From Denticeps clupeoides (taxonomy: Eukaryota; Chordata; Actinopteri; Clupeiformes; Denticipitidae), in contig NW_021630122.1 in assembly GCF_900700375.1 (NCBI RefSeq), forward strand, positions 62,001-126,000: a DNA stretch of 64,000 nt. Direction: 5' to 3'. The stretch's first letter is position 1, and every line of letters begins with the position of its first letter. The position numbers and the translations under genes were made by a program. Below are positions 53,776 through 63,935 of this stretch, one piece after another. A model generated the notes under the pieces. It was not told the origin of the DNA. It searched no databases and saw only the letters and a list, made by a program, of their open reading frames with translations.

Positions 53776-55181
53776 TTAACACTAAACTCCCAGAGAGGGG
53801 CCATTTGTCCCTATCCCCCTAGCTCTACCAGAGAGGGGCTATTTGGCCCGGTTGTTTTTACCTAATATTCTTAATCATGTGTGAACGGTTGCCTTTGTTC
53901 TGCAAATTTGGCAATTTGAAGGCCAACAGTTAATTGACAGACATGTCCCAATCTGCTTCAATCTTGCGGCCATGCTCAACTGTACATTTTCTTATGGTGT
54001 GAAGGGTGTCCCAACTCATCAAAAACAAGTGATTTTTGACAGTTCTTCTGTTGGCTCTCCATCACATGTATATGTTTCTAATTGACTGTGAAGGAGCGTC
54101 CTCCCTACTTCTTCAACCCACACTGCGCCATCTTTTGCAGTCTCATACTTGGAGTCTTTCTGTGTGGTCTGTGTCTGCAGCCGACCTTTCTTCGGAGGAG
54201 GACTTCTACTCTCTAACCCGGGACACATCTCATCACCTGAACACATGTCAGAGTCCGAACTCTCTTGCAAGTGAATGGATACTTCCCCACCATCCAAGTC
54301 ACAGGAGTCCATGTTTTGCAGCAGAGCCAAAGCCTCGGCTGCAGTGTAATCTCTTGGCATCTTTGCGGCTTGTTTGTACCCGTAACCATACCACAGCCAT
54401 GCGTGAAGTACTTTAGCACTAGATTTATCTAGTTTTTTTCTTCTGGTGAGAGTCCCGAGGTGTTTGTCAGTAGCTGTATTTTACAACATGCTGGACTTGG
54501 TGGTGGCAAATTCCTACGTTCTGTACAGGGTGGGAAAGCAAAAGAAGATTCTTTTTGAGTCTTCTAGCCAAGGAACTCCATTGCCGCATTATGCAGCAAA
54601 AGGCAATGTTGACAGATATGAAGGCTGCTGCCGTGCCAGGACTTGTATGGACAACTCAGTGCCAGGTACAAGAGAACTGCACCAGAAATCGCAGCAGGTT
54701 TACCTGTGCAAAGTGTTACAAACTCACTTGCACCAATTGCAGGGACAATTGTCACTGGGTCTGCAAATGCTGCAGGAGTTTGAAAATGTCGATCTTTTTT
54801 AATAAATAAAACAGACTTGTGTTTCCAAATATTTTGTGAAAGTGAGTCTATCATATTTGCAGGTCAGTCAGTGTGTGGGATATTTTGTATAGATAGGGCA
54901 GACTTTTGTGAAGCCTTCCATGTCATACTCAGAGGTTTGGCATGCCTTCGATTTCAGCTATTCCGAGTAAAAAAAAGCAAATGTGCCAGGCCTCACAGGT
55001 AATGGGTTCTTCATGTAATGGGGGGATGGGGAGTGACACCTTCCAATGGGCCATCAATTTACAAATGAATGGGAACCAATTGTCTGTGATTGAGTCCTTA
55101 GTTTCAAATCAAGGGGCCATTTGGTCTCCGTTCTCTGGTACGACTGAGGGGGTCAGAAAAACCTGGGAGTCCTAGTGTTAA
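53776..55181. mobile_element. piggyBac element copy 2
   Basis: Duplicate of the element at 48324, between TTAA sites 53776-53779 and 55178-55181, with the same divergent internal order: acidic N terminus on the minus strand (54360-54019) and cysteine-rich C terminus on the plus strand (54480-54809). The left end differs by a few bases (CACTAAACTCCCAG) and a short change in the first 40 bases. It arrived by block duplication rather than by a new transposition. Confidence 0.85.
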
Positions 55182-55477
55182 ATCATCTGTTTAAAATCAA
55201 TTCACATGTTAAAACTATTATTGTCTGGCTGCAGAGATCCTAAAACAGAAATAAAAAAGTCCCCTTTCTTCTCTACCTGCTGGTACAGATGCTGCCATTT
55301 CCTGCAGCAGCACATGGTGGCGCTCTGATGTCATTTGTGAAACTGGTCTCTAGAAGATCTTCTACAGCTGCTGCTGCTTCAGTAGATGAATGAATGCAAA
55401 TCCTCCCTCCCTCCCAATAAAAGGCCCAGTGGCTCTGACCCCTCAGAAGCTCCTGATCTCCAGTTTCAGCCCAAACC

Positions 55478-55924
55478 ATGTTCCCTGCTGCTCTCCTGCT
55501 GCTGCTGCTCACCGTGTCCTGTGAGATTTTATTTTCCTTTTTTTAAACAAATGCACAGATATTTGTTCTCTTCACATTTAATAATGAATCCTAATTTCTT
55601 TTACAGGCGTGGAATGTGGCATTGAGCTAAAACAGTCGAGCTGGTTGGTTATAAAGCCAGGAGAGACTGTAAGTATTACCTGTACGGTGACTGGAGCATC
55701 GATTACAGACAGCAGCAGCTACTATGGAACAGGCTGGATCAGACAACCAGCAGGAAAAGCCCTGGAGTGGATAAATAACATCTACTATGATGGGAACAAA
55801 GATGCTAAAGAGTCTCTAAAAAACAAGTTCTCGGTCTCCAGAGACACGTCTAGTAACACAGTGACTCTGACTGGGAACCGTCTGCAGACTGAAGACTCGG
55901 CTGTTTATTACTGCGCTCGATACC
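55478..55924 (+). CDS. ighv: VH segment V12 (family A), apparently functional
   Basis: Duplicate of V8 at +5,458. Octamer 55394-55401, leader 55478-55520 (MFPAALLLLLLTVS), V exon 55607-55924. The only notable protein differences from V8 lie in CDR2: NNIYYDGNKDAKES instead of NNIYYSGNNDAKES. RSS: CACAGTC 55925-55931, 23-bp spacer, CAAAAAACA 55955-55963. Confidence 0.93.
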
Positions 55925-56183
55925 CACAGTCACACAAAGGAGCAGAAACTCGAACAAAAAACACCACACAGATCATGATCACAATTCATATCAGGTTCCT
56001 GGAAAATACTTTAATACTTTAATTGTTTACATACAGTTGGGGACCAGAAACCATGCACCAAAATGTTTTATATCACAAATGACCTTTTAAAAAAATGGAA
56101 ATATTTGATAAAGGCTTTATAATTATGAAATAGTAAAATTTAAGTTAGAAAAAATCGAATATCTTAATACTGCTGAATTACAG

Positions 56184-56433
56184 TGGGGCAGTGGTGGCCT
56201 AGCGGTTAAGGAAGTGGCCCCATAACCAGAAGGTTGCCGGATTGAATTCCAATCCGTCAAGGTGCCATTGAGGTGCCACTGAGCAAAGCACCGTCCCCAC
56301 ACTGCTCCCCGGGCGCCTCTCATGGCAGCCCACTGCTCACTCAGGGTGATGGGTTAAATGCAGAGGACACATTTCACTGTGTGCACCATGTGCTGTGCTG
56401 CTGTGTATCACATGTGACAATCACTTCACTTTG
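56184..56433 (+). mobile_element. tRNA-derived SINE (type 2), duplicated copy
   Basis: Same insertion site and nearly the same sequence as the SINE at 50727, with a few small differences (a CA lost in CCCACACACTG, GCCATTGAG for GCCACTGAG). Just after it the two blocks differ in a short ATAAGTAACT repeat. Confidence 0.85.
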
Positions 56434-56868
56434 ATAATAAGTAACTCATAAGTAACTAATAAGTAATTCAGTAAATTCTGTGTTTATAAAGTCCAGCGGT
56501 GCATTTTGGCTTCAGAAATAAAATACTTCTGTCTCTGTAGACTTTCTATGTGTAATTTTTTGTAAATGCCTAAGACAGCAGATTTTTTTATGAAGCACAA
56601 CATGTAAAGTAAATTCCAGGTGAGTTTGGAGGTAAAAGACGTGGACATATGTGTCCTGAAGACAACGTTCAGGCTCCACTGTTCCAGCAGGTTGTTATAA
56701 AGAGAAAAGTGTGAACGCAGGTTCCTCCATGCAGTGTCTCTATGCAAATAAATCTGATCTCTCCCCTCCCATCCTTAATACCGGCCTTCTTGTGTCCAGT
56801 ATAAGACGCGAGTGAATCAGAGAGGTGAGAGAAGAGCGGCGACCAGCGTCTCGGATTCAACACAAATC

Positions 56869-57309
56869 ATGTTCTCTGTGTTCCTGCTGCTGCTGCTGGC
56901 ATCCTGTGAGCTGAACACAGAACCAACAAGCATCATCACATCAGTCAGGTTTACAACAGAGGCGGCTGAATTAACACTCCACTGACGCTCTTGTCTCTGT
57001 TTGTAGGTGTGGACGGTCAGGTTGTCCTCACACAGTCCCAGCAGCCAGTGGTCGTGTCTCCAGGTGGAACCCACAAGTTGACCTGTGCCTGCAGTGGCTT
57101 TTCTCTGAGTGGAACGTACATGTACTGGATCCGTCAAGCTCCTGGAAAAGGGCTTGAATGGATTATTTATTATTATTCTGATAGTAGCAGGAGCTCAGCA
57201 GCAGCAGTTCAAGGCCGATTCACAGCATCCAAGGACATCAGTAATTTCTACCTGAATATGAACCAGCTGAAGTCTGAGGACACTGCCGTGTATTACTGCG
57301 CTGGAGACA
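56869..57309 (+). CDS. ighv: VH segment V13 (family B), apparently functional
   Basis: Third family B copy. Octamer 56742-56749, leader 56869-56905, V exon 57007-57309. CDR1 is GTYMYW, CDR2 [12 protein letters not shown]3 KDISN and [14 protein letters not shown]; the Arg after CA is replaced by Gly, which removes the usual Arg94-type residue. RSS: CACTGTG 57310-57316, 23-bp spacer, ACAAAAACC 57340-57348. Confidence 0.92.
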
Positions 57310-57389
57310 CACTGTGTGGAAAATAATATGACCAGACGTACAAAAACCCTCACAGAGAAAGAGGAAACTGAGCACCTGGCGAGAGAAAA

Positions 57390-57955
57390 AGCTCATAAAT
57401 CACAATTAGTTAAATATCAAGACAAAATTCTAAAAAGTTCCTGTTTTTTATAGAATAAAATGTTAATTCAAATACTGTTATATATCTCTATCCATAATTG
57501 TAATGTCCAGCTCCAATAATACTTTCGACGACTCATTTGAAATGTTGGTCAGTGGAGGCAGATCCTGACCTGTCATCGTGACATTTCTTCTGTGTGTTTA
57601 CCATTATTTTGATTACCAGAATTTTCACGTTTCACAAATGCAGCAGAGAAACATTAAATATTTGCCAATAAAATGTTTGGATTCAAATTTATTATTTTTT
57701 CAGTCTGGGAAGATTTTTAAATGAATGTGTGTGAAATATCAAAGCATTTCTTAAGCTGGACTTTCAGTCAAAACAGAAATTAATAAAGTTTATTCTGACA
57801 TCGCTCCATATTTTCATTTGTATTGAGTGAGTATGAAGACATGGAAGGTTCAGAGTAAATGCATTCTGTATCACGGATGTAAATTATTTTTTCTTTGCTA
57901 TAAATGAAAAAAGAGACATAAAACGCAACCAGAAATGAATGTGCACGCTGCCAAC
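57390..57955. other. Unique spacer between V13 and V14
   Basis: Where the V5-V6 and V9-V10 intervals share about 250 bases of common flank, this interval carries some 550 bases of unrelated AT-rich sequence. The duplicated sequence resumes only around the V14 promoter. No coding or repeat signature is recognised. Confidence 0.5.
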
Positions 57956-58047
57956 TGACTGATTTGCATGAGCTAAATGAAGGCGCCTCCTTATATAACT
58001 GGAGAGTAAACTTCTGATGTCATCTGAGGAGATCTTCATCTCATACC

Positions 58048-58474
58048 ATGTTCCCCACATTTCTGCTGCTGCTGTTATCAGCTGCTTGCTGTGAGTTCTG
58101 GTTCTGGGAGCAGGGAAGTCCTTTATGATTCTGTATTTTAAAAGAATATTTCTTTTTTCCAGATGTGGAATGTAACGTTGAACTCACACAACCGACCTCT
58201 GTGATGAAACAGCCTGGAGATACACTGAGCCTCTCCTGTAAGGTGTCTGGATATTCACTGGCTGATGGCTGCTGTTGTACAAGCTGGATACGACAGCAGG
58301 CAGGGAAAAGTCTGGAATTGGTTGGAAGTATATGCTCTGGTGACGACACATATTACAACAGTAAACTGAATAACAGGTTCAGCATCAGCCAAGTCAAGTC
58401 CAGCAACACATTAACTCTACATGGGAACCGTCTCCAGACTGAAGACGCCGCTGTTTATTACTGCGCTCGATACC
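58048..58474 (+). CDS. ighv: VH segment V14 (family C), cysteine-rich CDR1
   Basis: Octamer in reverse (ATTTGCAT 57962-57969) without the second palindromic half seen in V6, V10 and V17, with TTATATAA near 57991. Leader 58048-58090 (MFPTFLLLLLSAAC, Cys for Arg), V exon 58163-58474. CDR1 ADGCCCTSW and CDR2 SICSGDDTYYN keep all four extra cysteines. FR2 reads LELVG, with Leu replacing the usual Trp. RSS: CACAGTG 58475-58481, 22-bp spacer, ACAAAAACT 58504-58512. Confidence 0.9.
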
Positions 58475-58983
58475 CACAGTGATAAAAACAAGCAGCAGCC
58501 TGAACAAAAACTCAGCATGTTGCATATGAAGATATTTAAAAAAAAACAAATAAATATTGTACTAATAACTATACAGCTGATACATTTATTCTGTATTTTT
58601 CCGGGGTTAATTACACCAGATCTGAAAATAGATAAATAATTAAAAAGTTAAATGCACCCCAGAAAATGTAAATCCTGCCTCTTTAATTAAGGGTTTGAGA
58701 TTAATCCACAGATTCAAACTATTATTGTCTTGATGCAGGGATCCTAAAAACAGAAATAAAAAAGTCCCCTTTCTTCTCTACCTGCTGGTACAGATGCTAA
58801 AAATTTCCTGCAGCAGCACATGGTGGCGCTGTGATGTCACTTGTGAAACTGGTCTCTAGCAGATCTTCTACAGCCGCTGCTGCTTCAGTAGATGAACGAA
58901 TGCAAATCCTCCCTTCCTCCCAATAAAAGGCCCAGTGGCTCTGACCCCTCAGAAGCTCCTGATCTCCAGTTTCAGCCCAAACC

Positions 58984-59428
58984 ATGTTCCCTGCTGCTCT
59001 CCTGCTGCTGCTGCTCGCCGTGTCCTGTGAGATTTTATTTCTTTTTTTAAACAAATGTACAGATATTTGTTCTTTTCATATTTAATAATGAATCCTAATT
59101 TCTTTTACAGGGGTGGAATGTGACATTGATCACAAACAGTCGAGCTGGTTGGTTATAAAGCCAGGAGAGACTGTGAGTATTACCTGTACTGTGACTGGAG
59201 CATCGATTACAGACAGCAGCAGCTACTATGGAACAGGCTGGATCAGACAACCAGCAGGAAAAGCCCTGGAGTGGATAAATCACATCTACTATGATGGCAG
59301 CACAAATCATAAAGATTCTCTAAAAAACAAGTTCTCGGTCTCCAGAGACACGTCTAGTAACACAGGGACTCTGACTGGAAACCGTCTGCAGACTGAAGAC
59401 TCGGCTGTTTATTACTGCGCTCGATACC
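58984..59428 (+). CDS. ighv: VH segment V15 (family A), apparently functional
   Basis: Octamer 58900-58907, AATAAAAGG, leader 58984-59026 (MFPAALLLLLLAVS), V exon 59111-59428. It starts ECDIDHKQ. CDR2 NHIYYDGSTNHKDS equals that of V7. FR3 carries SSNTGTLTG where the sisters have SSNTVTLTG. The 3' side follows V8/V12 (ARYP with RSS CACAGTC 59429-59435, 23-bp spacer, CAAAAAATA 59459-59467), making it a non-chimeric family A gene. The SINE found after V8 and V12 is absent here. Confidence 0.92.
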
Positions 59429-60059
59429 CACAGTCACACAAAGCAGCAGAAACTCGAACAAAAAATACCACACAGATCATGTTCACAATTCATATCAGGT
59501 TCCTGGAAAATACTTTAACTATTTACATACAGATGGGGACCAGAAACCATGCACCAAAATGTTTTATATCACAAATGACCTTTTAAGAAATGGAAAAATA
59601 TGATAAAGGTCTTATAATTAAGAAATACTAAAAATTAAGTTAGAAAACATCTAATGTCTTAATACTGCTGAGTTACAGTAAGTTCAGTGGTACATTTTGG
59701 GCTTAGAAATAAAATACTTCTGTCTCTGTAGACTTTCTATGTGTAATTTTTGGTAAATGCCCAAGACAGCAGATTTTTTTTATGAGCACAACATGTAAAG
59801 TAAATTCCAGGTGAGTTTGGAGGTAAAAGACGTGGACATGTGTGTCCTGAAGACAACGTTCAGGCTCCACTGTTCCAGCAGGTTGTTATAAAGAGAAAAG
59901 TGTGAACGCAGGTTCCTCCATGCAGCGTCTCTATGCAAATAAATCTGATCTCTCCCCTCCCATCCTTAATACCGGCCTTCTTGTGTCCAGTATAAGACGC
60001 GAGTGAATCAGAGAGGTGAGAGAAGAGCGGCGACCAGCGTCTCGGATTCAACACAAATC

Positions 60060-60500
60060 ATGTTCTCTGTGTTCCTGCTGCTGCTGCTGGCATCCTGTGA
60101 GCTGAACACAGAACCAACAAGCATCATCACATCAGTCAGGTTTACAACAGAGGCGGCTGAATTAACACTCCACTGACGCTCTTGTCTCTGTTTGTAGGTG
60201 TGGACGGTCAGGTTGTCCTCACACAGTCCCAGCAGCCAGTGGTTGTGTCTCCAGGTGGAAGTCACAAGTTGACCTGTGCCTGCAGTGGCTTTTCTCTGAG
60301 TGGAACGAGCATGCACTGGATCCGTCAAGCTCCTGGAAAAGGGCTTGAATGGATTATTTATTATTATTCTGATAGTAGCAGGAGCTCAGCAGCAGCAGTT
60401 CAAGGCCGATTCACAGCATCCAAGGACAGCAGTAATTTCTACCTGAATATGAACCAGCTGAAGTCTGAGGACACTGCCGTGTATTACTGCGCTAGAGACA
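60060..60500 (+). CDS. ighv: VH segment V16 (family B), apparently functional
   Basis: Octamer 59933-59940, leader 60060-60096, V exon 60198-60500. It combines the CDR1 of V9 (GTSMHW), the CDR2 of V13 ([10 protein letters not shown]), the FR3 KDSSN of V5 and the [11 protein letters not shown] of V13, a patchwork of its sisters. RSS: CACTGTG 60501-60507, 23-bp spacer, ACAAAAACC 60531-60539. Confidence 0.93.
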
Positions 60501-60845
60501 CACTGTGTGGAAAATAATATGACCAGATGTACAAAAACCCTCACAGAGAAAGAGGGAACTGAGCACCCGGCGAGAGAAAAAGCTCATAACGTCTTGAATA
60601 AGCATTAAGCAAGAAAATATTAATACTTTATATGAGTCCAATTATACAGAAAAATAAAGATTTTAAATTTGGGTTCAGAACACAATGACTTTGGTCCATT
60701 AAGTTGCTCTGATTTGTTTAAAGGAACAAAGAAAAGAGTTTTAACTACTAGCAAATTTGCATATGCAAAATAAAGGCGGCTCATTGTATAGATAATCCCT
60801 GAACAAATGGTGTCCAGTCATCTGAGGACATCTTCAGCTCAAACC

Positions 60846-61272
60846 ATGTTCCCCACATTTCTGCTGCTGCTGTTATCAGCTGCTCGCTGTGAGTTCTGGT
60901 TGTGGGAGCAGGGAAGTCCTTTATGATTCTGTATTTTAAAAGAATATTTCTTTTTTCCAGATGTGGAATGTAACGTTGAACTCACACAACCGACCTCTGT
61001 GATGAAGCAGCCTGGAGATACACTGAGCCTCTCCTGTAAGGTGTCTGGATATTCACTGTCTGATGGCTGCTGTTGTACAGACTGGATACGACAGCAGGCA
61101 GGGAAAAGTCTGGAATGGGTTGGAAGAATATGCTATGATGACAGCACAGCTTACAACAGTAAACTGAATAACAGGTTCAGCATCAGCCAAGTCAAGTCCA
61201 GCAACACATTAACTCTACATGGGAACCGTCTCCAGACTGAAGACGCCGCTGTTTATTACTGCGCTCGAGATC
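60846..61272 (+). CDS. ighv: VH segment V17 (family C), cysteine-rich CDR1
   Basis: Palindromic octamer promoter (ATTTGCAT 60755-60762, TTTGCATATGCAAA). Leader 60846-60888, V exon 60961-61272. CDR1 DGCCCTD is kept. CDR2 is the most different of the family, RICYDDSTAYN, but still has its cysteine. The end reads [22 protein letters not shown] 61273-61279, 22-bp spacer, ACAAAAACT 61302-61310. The intron ends in a TTTTAAAAGAATATTTC version shared with V14 rather than with V6 and V10. Confidence 0.93.
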
Positions 61273-61589
61273 CACAGTGATAAAAACAAGCAGCAGCCTG
61301 AACAAAAACTCAGCATGTTGCATATGAAGACATTTAAAAAAAAACCCAAAATAAATATTGTACTAATAACTATACAGCTGATTAATTTTCTCTGTATTTT
61401 CCGGGGTTAATTACACCAGATCTGAAAATAGATAAATAATTAAAAAGGTAAATATACCCCAAAAAAATTTATCCTGCCTCTTTAATTAAGGGTTTGAGAT
61501 TAATCCACAGATTCAAACTATTATTGTCTTGCTGCAGAGATCCTAAAAACAGAAATAAAAAAGTCCCCTTTCTTCTCTACCTGCTGGTA

Positions 61590-63935
61590 CAGTTTGCTGC
61601 AACAAAACTCTGGATCAAGTTTATACAAACATGGCTGAAGCCTATGCTGTGACCCCCCTCCCCCACTTCGGACAATCAGATCACCTTTCCTTGTTTCTCA
61701 CCCCCAAGTACTCCCCCCTCATCAACCGTGTGAAGCCATCAGTGAGGACCATCAAAGTGTGGCCAGCGGGGGCTGACATCACACTCCAGGACAGGTTCCA
61801 ACACACAGACTGGAGTATGTTTGCTTCACAGGCCACCTGTGGCTCTCACACGGACATCGACATCTACACCTCCTCTGTTCTGAACTACATTAACACCACC
61901 ATAGACACGGTTACTACTCAGAAACAGATCACCACATACCCTAATCAGAAGCCTTGGATGAACAAGGAGGTGCGTCTCCTGCTGAAGGCACGCAACAATG
62001 CCTTCAGATCGGGTGATGCACAGGCCTACGGCATTTCCAGGGCGAACCTGAAGAGGGGCATCAAAAAGGCCAAGCACTGCTACAAACTAAAGCTAGAGGA
62101 ATACTTCTCCAATGCTGATCCTCGACGCTTGTGGCAGGGCATTCAGGCCATTACAGACTATAAACTCAGCAACTCAGCCCCCACAACCACAGATGTCCTC
62201 TTTCTGAATGAGCTCAACGACTTTTATGCTCGCTTTGAAAGAGACAACAAGCAACCTGCTGTCAAGATCCCCTCATCTACCGACCACTCGCCCATCATAC
62301 TCACCTCCTCAGATGTTTGCACTGCACTGAGTCGGATAAACGCGCGCAGGGCTGCTGGACCAGACGGCATCCCGGGGCGCGTACTTAGAGCATGTGCAGA
62401 GCAGCTCGCTGGCGTATTCACGGACATTTTTAACATGTCTCTCGCCCAAGCAGCTGTTCCAACATGCCTCAAATCCACCTCCATTGTACCAGTGCCGAAA
62501 CATTCTAGCCCAACATGCCTGAATGACTACCGCCCTGTAGCACTCACACCCATAATCATGAAGTGCTTCGAGCGGTTAGTCCTGGCACATCTGAGGGACT
62601 TCCTCCCACCAACTCTGGACCCACACCAGTTTGCGTACCGTAGCAATAGGAGCACAGAGGATGCAGTCTCCATAGCGCTGCACTCTGTACTCACACACCT
62701 GGACAAGCAAAACACATATGCACGGATGCTGTTTGTTGATTTCAGCTCAGCATTTAACACTGTCATCCCCTCTAAGCTAATCTCTAAACTTAGAGCCCTG
62801 GACATCAACACCTCACTTTGCAACTGGATTATGGACTTTCTGACCAGCAGACCACAGCATGTAAGGTCAGGCCACATCCGCTCCACTACTGTCACGCTCA
62901 ACACTGGTGTACCACAGGGCTGTGTGCTGAGCCCCTTCCTCTACTCCCTCTTCACCCATGACTGCCGACCTATGTATGGATCAAACTCCGTTATTAAGTT
63001 TGCAGATGACACCACGGTGATAGGTCTCATCGACAACAACGATGAGACTGCCTACAGGGAGGAGGTCCAGCATCTGGCCACTTGGTGCACAGAAAATAAC
63101 CTTCTTTTAAACACCACCAAGACCAAGGAGCTCATTGTGGACTTCAGGAGGGAGAGAAGAGGCTCGCATGATCCCATCCACATCAATGGGATGACTGTGC
63201 AGCCTGTTACATCCTTCAAGTTCCTGGGGACCCACATCTCAGAGGACCTGTCCTGGAGCATTAACACCTCCAGCCTGGTCAAGAAGGCTCACCAGCGCCT
63301 CTTCTTCTTGAGAACAATAAAAAAGAACCAGCTACCCACTACCATCCTGTTGAACTTTTACCGCTCTACAATAGAGAGCATCCTTACCAGCTGTCTCACA
63401 GTGTGGTATGGAAGCTGCACTGTTGCTGAGCGTAAGGCGATGCAGCGGGTGGTGAAAACTGCCCAGCGCATCACAGGGACTCCACTTCCATCCATTGAGG
63501 AAATCCAGAGGAAGCACTGTCTGCGTCGAGCTCACAGTATTCTTAAGGACTCCTCCCACCCGGCCCACGAACTGTTCTCTCTCCTGCCATCAGGCAGACG
63601 GTTCAGGCTACCACGGACAAGAACCAGCAGACTTAGGAACAGCTTTTTTCCCAGAGCTGTTTCCTTGCTGAACTCCTCTGCCCCCCCCATTCACTCTTGA
63701 TAATCACTGCACTGCACATATCACTTTGTACTGCACATATCACTTTGTACTGCACATATCACCTTATGTATAGCACATATCACTTTATGTATATATATAT
63801 AACTTAACTTATTTGAACTGTATCCTGCACTTGCTGCTTATTGCACTTCTGGTTAGACCTAAACTACATTTCGTTGCCCTGTACTTGTACATGTGTAATG
63901 ACAATAAAGTTGAATCTAATCTAATCTAATCTAAA
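61590..63935 (+). mobile_element. L2/CR1-type LINE, 5'-truncated, with intact reverse-transcriptase ORF
   Basis: An unbroken frame of 689 codons (61631-63700) begins in the last part of the endonuclease domain (PLPHFGQSDHLSLFL, the SDH motif) and continues through RT: ARRAAGPDGIPGRVLR, LNDYRPVALTPIIMKCFERL, LFVDFSSAFNTVIPSKL, TGVPQGCVLSPFLYSLF and the catalytic FADD (VIKFADDTTVIG). The 3' UTR has four 19-20-bp units around GCACATATCACTTTGTACT, and the element ends with AATGACAATAAAGTTGAATC and a TCTAA repeat. Truncation at the 5' end is usual for LINE insertions. The open frame suggests youth. It sits in the 5' flank of the next family A VH unit. Confidence 0.88.

Larger units (their letters stand above)
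45672..56585 (+). repeat. ~5.46-kb tandem segmental duplication of the VH array
   Basis: 45672-51127 and 51128-56585 share the same order: V5-V6-V7-piggyBac-V8-SINE against V9-V10-V11-piggyBac-V12-SINE. Offsets are constant (5,452-5,458) across genes and elements, and differences are few. The junction word GCACAACATGTAAAG occurs at the start of each block and again at about 56597, where a third, partial copy (V13) begins. Confidence 0.9.

Noticed and set aside
39630-61310. T-cell receptor delta V genes as an alternative identity
   Set aside because: Framework sequences (WIRQPAGKALEWI, YYCAR) and octamer promoters fit IgH V genes; some TCR-delta loci use VH-like genes, so this is not fully excluded without the downstream D, J and C exons.
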